Source: Curtobacterium sp. MCSS17_015 (GTDB taxonomy: Bacteria; Actinomycetota; Actinomycetes; Actinomycetales; Microbacteriaceae). From it: 64,000 nt of DNA. The notes beneath the pieces were generated by a model. That model saw nothing but the letters and a program-made list of their open reading frames with translations. It was not told the DNA's origin and made no database searches. Made by a program: the position numbers and the translations under genes. Shown here piece by piece: positions 6,423 through 12,091 of the stretch (position 1 is its first letter; each line of letters opens with the position of its first letter). Location: contig NZ_CP126256.1 in assembly GCF_003234265.2 (NCBI RefSeq), forward strand, positions 2,604,001-2,668,000, given 5' to 3'.

Positions 6423-6724
6423 GACGCGTCCGCCTTCCAGCAGGTGCAGGCGATGTGCGGCCTGCACTTTTCGCGGTGCGGTGCGTTCTCGATCACGGCG
6501 CGCAGCCTGTTGACGTCATCGATCAGGGAGTCGCGGGCAGCCTTGAAGTGCGCGCGCTCGGCCTTCGACTCAGTGAGGTCCGCCCGCAGCCGGCCCACCT
6601 CGTCAGCGGCAGCGTCCAACTCACCCCGTGCTCGGATGACAGCAAGATTGTTGCCTCGCACATGAACGCCAGCAAGCCGCCTGCTGGCATCCCGCAGCGC
6701 GTCCGTGTCCACCGGGTCAGTCAC
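6419..6724 (-). CDS. 101-aa coiled-coil protein with C-terminal metal module CTCWKADAS
   Basis: The GTG start overlaps the upstream stop. Residues 20-75 form a charged coiled coil (LDAAADEVGRLRADL, then KAERAHFKAARDSL). The C-terminal 30 residues, NRLRAVIENAPH followed by CRPHIACTCWKADAS, are nearly the same as the end of the gene at 12088-12423, and a stretch of identical DNA underlies this. The cysteines suggest a zinc site. The final WKADAS codons hold the ribosome site for the following TM gene. Confidence 0.55.
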   Translation of the reverse strand: MTDPVDTDALRDASRRLAGVHVRGNNLAVIRARGELDAAADEVGRLRADLTESKAERAHFKAARDSLIDDVNRLRAVIENAPHREKCRPHIACTCWKADAS

Positions 6725-6858
6725 CGGGCCACCCCCTGATCGTCGAGGTCGCGAACGACTGCTTCGTGACCAGGGCCGTGCACGATCACATGCGCCAGCG
6801 CGTGCGTAGGGGTAGGAATCTTCATCCGGCATGCGTCGCAAACGAGTTGCTCACTCAT
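6721..6858 (-). CDS. 45-aa hypothetical protein with CxxC and His residues
   Basis: Encodes MSEQLVCDACRMKIPTPTHA, then LAHVIVHGPGHEAVVRDL. A CxxC and several histidines resemble a treble-clef-like zinc finger. It shares its start (MSEQ) and the DNA just upstream with the gene at 3459-3752. The AGGAGG ahead of it lies in the APQEDRDE codons of the upstream gene. Function unknown. Confidence 0.52.
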   Translation of the reverse strand: MSEQLVCDACRMKIPTPTHALAHVIVHGPGHEAVVRDLDDQGVAR

Positions 6859-7135
6859 CACGGTCCTCCTGGGGTGCGGTGTCGGCGGTGAGTAGTTCGT
6901 ACGTGTCGCAGGGCCACAACGATCCGCACGACGCGCATTCCGGTAGGCGTTCACCGGTCCTCGTGAATGCGAAATGAAGCGCTCGCACCGCTTCGAGTTG
7001 GTCGGCGGCGGTACGGAGAGCGGCAGCCAAGTCGCGGACCAGGACATACACCGGCTCGTTCTTTGGCTGGTACTGGTGCGGCGTGGCGTAATCGTCGGCG
7101 CGAGACAGCAGCGCACGCATCTGCTCCGGGGTCAT
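6851..7135 (-). CDS. MTPEQ-family early protein (94 aa)
   Basis: Encodes MTPEQMRALLSRADDYATPH, a helical middle ending TAADQLEAVRALHF, then a Cys pair (ECASCGSLWPC) and the tail LTADTAPQEDRDE. Intact relative of the disrupted gene at 3745-4112; its N-terminal motif also opens the 12088-12423 protein. It overlaps the next gene by 8 nt and its own ATG overlaps the upstream stop. No family known to me; the Cys cluster suggests metal binding. Confidence 0.55.
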   Translation of the reverse strand: MTPEQMRALLSRADDYATPHQYQPKNEPVYVLVRDLAAALRTAADQLEAVRALHFAFTRTGERLPECASCGSLWPCDTYELLTADTAPQEDRDE

Positions 7136-7299
7136 GACCACACCTGCTTCCGGCCCTCAGCGACACGCGACCACAGCTGGCCGGTCCCGCGGCTAGCCAG
7201 CTCCGGACCTGCGTGGTCGGCGTCACAGGAGGCAGTGATTTCCTTCTCGCCCATCGAGTAGGGCTGCCGGGAGAACGGGAGGACAATTCGTGCGGTCAT
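7132..7299 (-). CDS. 55-aa hypothetical phage protein
   Basis: Encodes MTARIVLPFSRQPYSMGEKE, then ITASCDADHAGPELASRG and a polar tail ending AEGRKQVWS. The ATG overlaps the upstream TM peptide stop; its own stop overlaps the MTPEQ start. Short, mixed alpha/beta, no recognised motif. Confidence 0.48.
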   Translation of the reverse strand: MTARIVLPFSRQPYSMGEKEITASCDADHAGPELASRGTGQLWSRVAEGRKQVWS

Positions 7300-7403
7300 G
7301 ATGCTGTTCCAATCCCGAAAACAACGGTGATGAGTAGGCCGCACATGAGCAGGCCAACAACCCACGCAGCGGCGACAAGAGCGAGCGCGTCGAGACGCTT
7401 CAT
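7296..7403 (-). CDS. 35-aa single-TM peptide
   Basis: Encodes MKRLDALALVAAAWVVGLLM, then CGLLITVVFGIGTAS. One membrane helix spans most of the peptide, with a short basic N-terminus (KRLD) inside. Both ends overlap neighbours as ATGA. It resembles the other micro-membrane genes of this operon in size but lacks the STWxRLDRLE motif. Function unknown. Confidence 0.5.
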   Translation of the reverse strand: MKRLDALALVAAAWVVGLLMCGLLITVVFGIGTAS

Positions 7404-7582
7404 GCGGTCACCTCGAACCCGAGGAGCATCGGCAGCAGGTCCGCGCAACCCCGACTGTCAGCAAGCGCAACCAGGGCGGCGGTCTGCTCAACAGTCGGTT
7501 CGAACGTGAGCTCGTACGACTCACCAGGGAACACACGGCTGAACATGTCGCCCGTGTTCGCGTGACGTTCAAAACCAGGCAT
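7400..7582 (-). CDS. 60-aa hypothetical phage protein
   Basis: Starts MPGFERHANTGDMFSRVFPG at the ATG that overlaps the upstream stop (TGATG). The core ESYELTFEPTVEQTAALVAL is beta then alpha. No motif recognised. Ends with a stop overlapping the 35-aa TM gene start. Confidence 0.48.
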   Translation of the reverse strand: MPGFERHANTGDMFSRVFPGESYELTFEPTVEQTAALVALADSRGCADLLPMLLGFEVTA

Positions 7583-7890
7583 CAGATCGCCTCGCAGAAC
7601 CCGTACACGCCGACCGTTTTCCCGTACCACGACACCGTGGTGCCGACCTTCCGGATACGACGGTCACGAGCACGCGCATCAGAACAACGCTTCCGGACCG
7701 ACTCAGCTGCACAGACCGGCCACGACGGATGCGCGTCCATGTGGTCCAGGTACCGGTCCACGATCGCCTCATCCGACGCCGGACCAAGCGTGTACAACCA
7801 GGTCACTGCTTCGAGGACGATGCGGGCCTGCGCTGCATCAAACGCAGCCGACGACTCGGACGGGTCAGAGAGTCTCGCGTGAGCCGACAT
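7582..7890 (-). CDS. Phage winged-helix protein (102 aa)
   Basis: Starts MSAHARLSDPSESSAAFDAA. The layout SDP..., then RIVLEAVTWLYTLGPASDEAI and ESVRKRCSDARARDRRIRKV with a C-terminal wing strand, matches the small winged-helix proteins often found in actinophage early operons. DNA binding, possibly transcriptional control of the early operon, is the likely role. Start and stop overlap neighbours as TGATG. Confidence 0.55.
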   Translation of the reverse strand: MSAHARLSDPSESSAAFDAAQARIVLEAVTWLYTLGPASDEAIVDRYLDHMDAHPSWPVCAAESVRKRCSDARARDRRIRKVGTTVSWYGKTVGVYGFCEAI

Positions 7891-8030
7891 CAGGCGGCCG
7901 CCTTGTGCCGTCCAGCACCCGGCGTCGCCAGACCGGTGAGCACGAAACGCAGGTGCTCGAGGTCCTCGGCCTCGCGGGCCGTCGTGATGAAGCCGCGGTG
8001 CCTGCCCGTGGCGGAAGTCATGGTTTCCAT
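7890..8030 (-). CDS. 46-aa hypothetical phage protein
   Basis: Encodes METMTSATGRHRGFITTARE, then AEDLEHLRFVLTGLATP. Helical with a basic tail. AAGGAG lies 7 nt ahead of the ATG at 8030. This gene follows the 135-nt gap that holds the tRNA-like element. Function unknown. Confidence 0.48.
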   Translation of the reverse strand: METMTSATGRHRGFITTAREAEDLEHLRFVLTGLATPGAGRHKAAA

Positions 8031-8105
8031 GTCCGACTCCTTCGATTGCATGTGGATGTGGTGAAGCGGCCGGCTCAGGCTTCGGGTGAAGCTCCGACCG
8101 CTCAG

Positions 8106-8155
8106 TGCCCCCGCCGCGACTCGAACGCGGACGATCCCGGATGCGACTCGGGGGC
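8106..8155 (-). other. tRNA-like element lacking D and anticodon arms
   Basis: On the minus strand GCCCCCG (8155-8149) pairs perfectly with CGGGGGC (8113-8107), followed by a discriminator-like A. Immediately inside the 3' strand is a canonical T arm: stem CCGCG/CGCGG around loop TTCGAGT (8130-8114), which fits the invariant TTCRANY pattern. Only 18 nt separate the acceptor 5' strand from the T arm, so D and anticodon arms are absent, and no CCA is encoded. It lies between the HNH gene and the next gene. It may be a decayed phage tRNA or a structured leader. Confidence 0.5.
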
Positions 8156-8165
8156 TGGTGGTGGT

Positions 8166-8546
8166 TCAAGCTGCGCGGCGCGCACGCTGCTGCCGGACGC
8201 GCTCGCGGTTCCAGGCGGTGCAGGCGTCGCACCTGCAACCGCGGGTCTTGTATCCCGAGTTCGTCCCATGTGTGAGGTCGGGCGGCGGGTTGGTCTTGCG
8301 GGCGTGGCAGTCATGGCACAGCACCTGGCACTTGACCAGTTCCGCGTTGCGCCGATGCGCGGACAAGGACCAAACGTCGCGAACGTTCAAGGACTTGCGG
8401 GTGGGGTCGACATGATCGACCTCGAGCTGGCTGACGCTTCCGCAGGACGCGCAACAGCCGCCCTGCTCGGCGATCCATGCCTGACGTCGGTTGGCGCGCC
8501 ACTGCCGGTAGTAGGCGTTGCGTGCTGTTCTGCTTGCGAATGGCAT
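8166..8546 (-). CDS. HNH endonuclease
   Basis: A 126-aa protein with the beta-beta-alpha metal HNH fold: zinc-knuckle Cys at residues 31-35 (CCASCGSVSQ), the catalytic LEVDHVDP (His45), then a second knuckle CHDCHARK at 77-84. A third Cys cluster (CRCDAC) and a basic tail follow. HNH nucleases of this size nick or cleave DNA. In phages they either help packaging, when beside terminase, or act as homing elements. Here it sits alone in the early operon, beside two tRNA-like repeats, so a homing or mobile-intruder role is plausible but unproven. Confidence 0.82.
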   Translation of the reverse strand: MPFASRTARNAYYRQWRANRRQAWIAEQGGCCASCGSVSQLEVDHVDPTRKSLNVRDVWSLSAHRRNAELVKCQVLCHDCHARKTNPPPDLTHGTNSGYKTRGCRCDACTAWNRERVRQQRARRAA

Positions 8547-8605
8547 TGGTTCCTCCGTCCCTGCCGCGGGAACGATCCGCGGTACGCCTGCCAGGGCTGG
8601 TCGAC

Positions 8606-9025
8606 CTATGAGATCTGCAGTCGGTTGCGCTTTTCGCGCATTATTCGAATGACGTCGCCGCCGACTGGCTTCGCGCGATTGGCGTCACGCTCGATTGCTT
8701 CCTCGTCGGGCACGTCGAAATCACGGACGACGAACAACGCTGAGAACCGGTCAGCCATGTCCAACCAAGGACGCAGCGATCGGGGGTGCAGATGTGTCGC
8801 GTCCACGACAACTGACTGCCCGGACCTGATTGCGGCGATGACCGCAGCGCGTTCGACCGACGTAACCACGTCTTCGTTCACCCCGTGCCACTTGTTGAAC
8901 AACATGTGCCGGAGCTCGTCACGGTTGACTCGCACCCGGTGGTCGGGGTCTTCCGCCACCCACTCCTTCGCCCAGGTCGACTTGCCAGAAGCGGGGATGC
9001 CCCGCGTGATGATGAGTTGTTTCAT
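8606..9025 (-). CDS. P-loop polynucleotide kinase-like protein
   Basis: A 139-aa AAA/zeta-toxin-like P-loop kinase. Walker A is RGIPASGKST at residues 8-17. RVNRDELRHML matches the substrate-binding Asp/Arg motif of T4 polynucleotide kinase, and VVVDATH is the Walker B-like strand. DANRAKPVGGDVIRIMREK provides lid arginines. The likely reaction is 5'-phosphorylation of DNA or RNA ends, used by phages for nucleic-acid repair. No phosphatase domain is fused. The SD sequence (GGCGGGGGC) lies inside the 3' strand of the hairpin at 9027-9086, so expression may be structurally controlled. Confidence 0.75.
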   Translation of the reverse strand: MKQLIITRGIPASGKSTWAKEWVAEDPDHRVRVNRDELRHMLFNKWHGVNEDVVTSVERAAVIAAIRSGQSVVVDATHLHPRSLRPWLDMADRFSALFVVRDFDVPDEEAIERDANRAKPVGGDVIRIMREKRNRLQIS

Positions 9026-9026
9026 G

Positions 9027-9086
9027 TGCCCCCGCCGCGCCTAACATCACAACGGACGACCGGGTTTGGGTACCGGGTTCGGGGGC
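9027..9086 (-). promoter_or_regulatory. Stem sequestering the kinase ribosome-binding site
   Basis: GCCCCCG at 9086-9080 can pair with CGGGGGC at 9034-9028, the same outer stem as the tRNA-like element at 8106-8155. The surrounding sequence (GCGGCGGGGGCA and GGACGA) is also shared. Here the inner T arm is absent and the 3' strand of the stem is the Shine-Dalgarno sequence of the kinase, whose ATG follows directly at 9025. This predicts translational control or is a relic of duplication. Confidence 0.45.
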
Positions 9087-9331
9087 TGGTCAGCCCGTCC
9101 TCCACGCCAGGCCCGGTAGCCCTTGACTGCGTGGGTGTAGGAGTGCACGTTCGCCGATGGCGACTGTCCGGTTCGTGGCTCCCGTACTGCTGACCGATGT
9201 TCTTGGTGTTGCTGCTGCAAGGAGGAATGACGGCCGCGCCCACCACGGCGCCCGCCCGCTCTACTGCCTTGCTTCCCCTGTGTGTTGCTCGAACCCGTTG
9301 CCGGCGCTGGGAGTCGGGGCTTGGTAGCCAT
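9047..9331 (-). CDS. Doubtful 94-aa ORF in the largest gap of the prophage
   Basis: The 384-nt interval 9028-9411 has no convincing gene. One frame gives MATKPRLPAPATGSSNTQGK and a Gln/Arg/Gly-rich, low-complexity continuation. The same frame extends upstream without a start through RRCLWCPETGDDIAPLG, which looks like part of a zinc-knuckle protein, so this may be the remains of a longer gene. No good ribosome site is seen. Listed so that the interval is described. Confidence 0.25.
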   Translation of the reverse strand: MATKPRLPAPATGSSNTQGKQGSRAGGRRGGRGRHSSLQQQHQEHRSAVREPRTGQSPSANVHSYTHAVKGYRAWRGGRADQPPNPVPKPGRPL

Positions 9332-9411
9332 CCCCAGCGGAGCTATGTCGTCGCCCGTTTCCGGGCACCACAAGCAGCGCCGTCCGTACGGCGCGCTTGC
9401 GGAAGATGTGA

Positions 9412-9654
9412 CTAGCTCTGGCGGAGTCGCCGGAGTGAGCTGTCGGAGATGCCCCACGGGTTAGTGGTGGGGAGGGGTTCGACCGTGTTGTTGGTCTTCC
9501 AGAGTTCGATTGCGTCTCGGGGGAAGATGTAGTCGCGGCCGACTCGGATGTGGCCGATCTGCTTCGATCGGGCCATGCGTTTGAGCTTGTCGGGTGTGAG
9601 TCGCAGGTATTCGGCGGCTTCGTCGGCGGTGTTCATGTCCTGGAGGTTGCTCAT
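9412..9654 (-). CDS. Excisionase-family helix-turn-helix protein
   Basis: An 80-aa protein starting MSNLQDMNTADEAAEYLRLT. The MerR/excisionase-type HTH is clear: ADEAAEYLRLTPDKLKRMA, then HIRVGRDYIFPRDAIELW, the sequence of an HTH_17 (excisionase/AlpA) domain. In prophages such proteins act as Xis for excision or as early-operon regulators. The ATG overlaps the stop of the upstream Cro/C1-type gene. It is separated from the integrase gene by the immunity region, so which role it has is undecided. Confidence 0.7.
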   Translation of the reverse strand: MSNLQDMNTADEAAEYLRLTPDKLKRMARSKQIGHIRVGRDYIFPRDAIELWKTNNTVEPLPTTNPWGISDSSLRRLRQS

Positions 9655-9893
9655 CCCGCCGCCTGTAGGTCGGGGATGGGGAGCCATTCGGTGTAGTCCT
9701 GGTTGAGGGCTTTTCCGATGACGATGAGCTCGAGCATGCGGAATCCGGGTCCGTTGCCGTTGAGTGCGCGGTTGAGGGTGGTTCGGGCGATTCCGGTAGC
9801 GTTGGCGAGTTGGCTTCGGTTGATGCCTGCTTGCTCCATCGAGGACGTGACGCGGTTGCCGATCTCTTGGTTGATCCACGTCGCGGTGTCCAT
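9651..9893 (-). CDS. Cro/C1-type regulator, first gene of the leftward early operon
   Basis: An 80-aa HTH_3-like protein: VTSSMEQAGINRSQLANAT followed by GIARTTLNRALNGNG at residues 15-48. It diverges from the regulator at 10024-10278 and is probably the Cro-like or early regulator, since it leads the lytic-direction operon. Its promoter reads TTGCCA-N17-TACAGT and the ATG begins 6 nt after the -10 box, so the transcript is predicted leaderless. A perfect palindrome fills the promoter spacer. Which of the two genes is the lysogenic repressor cannot be settled from sequence alone. Confidence 0.75.
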   Translation of the reverse strand: MDTATWINQEIGNRVTSSMEQAGINRSQLANATGIARTTLNRALNGNGPGFRMLELIVIGKALNQDYTEWLPIPDLQAAG

Positions 9894-9899
9894 ACGTTC

Positions 9900-9928
9900 A
9901 CTGTAGTGACCGTTTGGTCACCTGGCAA
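9900..9928 (-). promoter_or_regulatory. Leftward early promoter with operator in the spacer
   Basis: On the minus strand -35 TTGCCA (9928-9923) and -10 TACAGT (9905-9900) are 17 bp apart. The spacer contains the perfect palindrome GTGACC-N4-GGTCAC (9906-9921). A repressor bound there would block RNA polymerase directly. The start codon of the HTH gene at 9893 is the predicted transcription start. Confidence 0.7.
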
Positions 9929-9986
9929 CCGGTTCTGTCGGCAATTCGGGGGACAAAACTGCGGACAGAAAGACCCGTCTGTTCAC

Positions 9987-10016
9987 TTGCGCGGCGACCA
10001 GAATGGGCCATATAGT
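9987..10016 (+). promoter_or_regulatory. Rightward immunity promoter
   Basis: TTGCGC (9987-9992), an 18-bp spacer and TATAGT (10011-10016). The GTG start of the downstream HTH gene at 10024 lies 7 nt after the -10 box, so transcription should start at or next to the start codon. This decides the GTG start over the in-frame ATG at 10003, which lies upstream of the -10 box. Confidence 0.62.
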
Positions 10017-10023
10017 GTCCGAC

Positions 10024-10278
10024 GTGACCAACGAGACCCCTGCTGAGATCGACCCGTACACCGCCGCGTTCGCTGCCGAGCTGCGCGCCGAGCGGGGACG
10101 CAAGCAGATCGGGTTCGACGAGATCGCCGCGAAGACTGGCATCAACAAGCGCACCCTGTTCCGTCTCTTCGACGGTGAGCGGGACCTGCGCGCGAAGCAC
10201 CTGATCCTTATCGCGGACGCGCTCGGTGTTGACGCGCAGGAGATCATCACCCGCGTCGAGGCGACGGTCGGCGAATAG
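10024..10278 (+). CDS. Cro/C1-type regulator, candidate prophage repressor
   Basis: An 84-aa protein, MTNETPAEIDPYTAAFAAEL onward, with an HTH at residues 28-55 (IGFDEIAAKTGINKRTLFRL). It is the only plus-strand gene of the prophage region and is monocistronic, ending at a strong bidirectional terminator, the usual layout for a lysogenic repressor. It lacks the C-terminal peptidase domain of LexA/CI-type repressors, so SOS induction would need another factor, perhaps the product of the LexA-box gene next door (10341-10523). The leaderless GTG start follows from the promoter position. Confidence 0.72.
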   Translation: MTNETPAEIDPYTAAFAAELRAERGRKQIGFDEIAAKTGINKRTLFRLFDGERDLRAKHLILIADALGVDAQEIITRVEATVGE

Positions 10279-10298
10279 CGCCCCCCCCAATAACGAAG

Positions 10299-10331
10299 GA
10301 AGCCCCCCGGCCGGTTAGGCCGGGGGGCTTC
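10299..10331. terminator. Bidirectional terminator between convergent phage genes
   Basis: A perfect 14-bp stem, GAAGCCCCCCGGCC (10299-10312) and GGCCGGGGGGCTTC (10318-10331), with a 5-nt loop GGTTA. A short T-containing tail follows on each strand. It separates the plus-strand repressor candidate (ends 10278) from the minus-strand SOS-box gene (ends 10341). Confidence 0.85.
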
Positions 10332-10340
10332 TTCGTACGT

Positions 10341-10523
10341 TCAGCAGCTGACTGCGGTGTCCGCTGTGTCGAACAGGGTGCACATGCTGACTCCGAGTCG
10401 TCGTGCTTCCCATGCGAGTTCCGTGACGCTCGGGTTGTCGCGGTCGCTCAGTGTCATGCCGGCGCGTTCGGCGGCGATGCCGATGATGACGCCTTGGTCG
10501 TGCGCTTGGTCCAGGGTCCCCAC
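10341..10523 (-). CDS. 60-aa gene behind a LexA box (predicted SOS-induced)
   Basis: Encodes MGTLDQAHDQGVIIGIAAER, then AGMTLSDRDNPSVTELAWEA and a tail ending TADTAVSC. The GTG start follows AGAGGA by 8 nt. A perfect 14/14 match to the Gram-positive LexA consensus lies 34 bp upstream. The helical middle is compatible with a small protein-binding partner. Because the candidate repressor next to it has no self-cleavage domain, this could be an SOS-made antirepressor or induction switch. That is inference from position; I recognise no family. Confidence 0.55.
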   Translation of the reverse strand: MGTLDQAHDQGVIIGIAAERAGMTLSDRDNPSVTELAWEARRLGVSMCTLFDTADTAVSC

Positions 10524-10556
10524 TTGCTGATCCTCTCTCGAGTCCTTGTGATGCGT

Positions 10557-10572
10557 TCGAACATACGTTCGA
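10557..10572. promoter_or_regulatory. LexA (SOS) box
   Basis: TCGAACATACGTTCGA contains CGAACATACGTTCG, which fits the Gram-positive/actinobacterial LexA consensus CGAACRNRYGTTYG at every position. It lies between the integrase stop (10611) and the 60-aa gene start (10523), in the promoter region of the latter. Confidence 0.85.
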
Positions 10573-10610
10573 CTACTGACAGTGGCAACCCCCTTCTCGC
10601 GGGTGGATAG

Positions 10611-11858
10611 TCACGACTCGATCTCGGGCAGCGCACCAGCCATCGCCACCTGCGTCGCCTGAGCTGCGAGCGTCAGGTTGTCCGGAGACAGGTGCCCGTA
10701 CCGGTCCACGGTGGTGGTGATGGACTCGTGCCCTAGCCGCCGTTGGATGACGGGCAGTGGTACGCCGGCGTTGATCAGCCACGACGCGTGGGAGTGCCGG
10801 AGATCGTGAATGCGGGGCTCCTTGTGGATCCGCTCCCCCTCCGCTGCCGGTTCCGCGTGCCATTCGTAGCCTCCCCTGTTCGGCACCCAGTGCGGCTTGT
10901 GGTCCTTCGCGATGTCGAACGCGGGCCGTCCGTTGGCGAGGTTCCGTGCGGGTGCCCACACTTCCTTGTGGAACGTCTGCTGCAGGATCGCGGCCCCGTG
11001 CCGGTTGGTAAACACGAGCTCCCCACGCTGCTCCACGAGCGGGCGGAGGAGGGCGATGAGGCCGCTGGGTAGGGAGATGGTGCGCTTCGACCGGCTGGTC
11101 TTCGGCGCACCCAGGTAGCGGCCCTTCGCTTGGCTGTCCTTCCATGCTCGGGACACGCGGACAACGCCGGCCTCGAGGTCGAAGTCACCGGGACGCAGCG
11201 CTGTTGCCTCAGACCAGCGCATTCCGGTGCCGGCGAGCGTCTGCACGAGCGGCTGCCAGTACGGCGGGATGAACGACAGCAGCCGGGTGTACTCGTCGCC
11301 GGACAGGAACGTCATCTCACGCGACTCGGACGACGGCATGTTGCTGCCCTCGCATGGGTTCCGGTCGACGACGCCGCGTTGGACGGCGTGCTGGAACATG
11401 GCGTAGAGGAACCCGTGGCGGTTCTTGATCGTCTTCGCACCGAGCGGCTTGGGCAGTTTCCCGTCCACTTCACGTGTCGGTGCGCTTTGTTCGTTGATCC
11501 ACCCGGCGATCGTCTCCGGCGTCACCATGTTGAGCGGCAGGTGCCCCATCCACGGGCCGATCGAGCGACGCATGAACATGCGGTAGTGGTCGAGCGTCTT
11601 CCCCTCCACGCCGGACTTGGAGGCGATGTACGTTTCCGCGTACTCGGCCACGGTCGGCGTCTTCGGTCCAACGTCACGCTTCACCCACGACAGAGCGAAC
11701 TCCGGGCCGTGCTGACGGACGATGCCGAGGAAGTCGCGTGCCTGCGTCTCGTTGTTCGGGAACGCGAGTGTCTTCTGCGCCCCGTCTAGCCTGTACCGGA
11801 CGTCGTACGTAATGCCTCGCGCGGTGGGGCGGATGCGGAGGCTAGCGGCGTGCGGCAT
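10611..11858 (-). CDS. int: Tyrosine-type phage integrase
   Basis: A 415-aa site-specific recombinase. Residues 1-60 are an arm-binding-type N-terminus and 68-170 a core-binding SAM-like domain. The catalytic domain carries Arg214 (TGMRWSEATAL), HDLR at 351-354 (His351, Arg354), His377 (RRLGHES) and the nucleophile Tyr387 (DRYGHL), so all key residues are present. It would integrate and excise the prophage at the tRNA-Ser gene 0.8 kb away. It is last in a coupled operon (12530 to 10611) with TGATG overlap to the gene before. The GTGACCGTTTGG half-operator ahead of that operon suggests repressor control. Confidence 0.93.
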   Translation of the reverse strand: MPHAASLRIRPTARGITYDVRYRLDGAQKTLAFPNNETQARDFLGIVRQHGPEFALSWVKRDVGPKTPTVAEYAETYIASKSGVEGKTLDHYRMFMRRSIGPWMGHLPLNMVTPETIAGWINEQSAPTREVDGKLPKPLGAKTIKNRHGFLYAMFQHAVQRGVVDRNPCEGSNMPSSESREMTFLSGDEYTRLLSFIPPYWQPLVQTLAGTGMRWSEATALRPGDFDLEAGVVRVSRAWKDSQAKGRYLGAPKTSRSKRTISLPSGLIALLRPLVEQRGELVFTNRHGAAILQQTFHKEVWAPARNLANGRPAFDIAKDHKPHWVPNRGGYEWHAEPAAEGERIHKEPRIHDLRHSHASWLINAGVPLPVIQRRLGHESITTTVDRYGHLSPDNLTLAAQATQVAMAGALPEIES

Positions 11859-12091
11859 CAGTAGCGCACCTCATCGTCGTCCCCGTAGCCGGTGCGCCAC
11901 TCATTGCCCCAGCGCTGCCAGGTGCGCAGCAGCTCGCCGCCTACCCATTCCTGAATCTCGGAGCTCGTGCTGACGTATTCGGCGTTCATTGCCGCATCGC
12001 GCGCTTCCGGCCACGTGTCGAACACGCCATAGATTGCGGTGCTGTCGTACGACTCCGGTGCGCACGACAGGTAGTGCACTCGTTCGCTCAC
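11858..12091 (-). CDS. 77-aa hypothetical protein upstream of int
   Basis: The GTG start overlaps the upstream CTCWKADAL stop (GTGA). The protein starts MSERVHYLSCAPESYDSTAI and continues YGVFDTWPEARDAAM, a beta-alpha layout with conserved aromatic residues. It ends acidic (GYGDDDEVRY). The stop overlaps the int ATG. Possible excision factor by position, but no HTH is visible. Function unknown. Confidence 0.5.
   Translation of the reverse strand: MSERVHYLSCAPESYDSTAIYGVFDTWPEARDAAMNAEYVSTSSEIQEWVGGELLRTWQRWGNEWRTGYGDDDEVRY

Noticed and set aside
10454..10636. A 60-codon minus-strand frame overlapping the LexA box
   Set aside because: It runs through the SOS box and promoter, overlaps the better-supported 60-aa gene in another frame and has no ribosome site.
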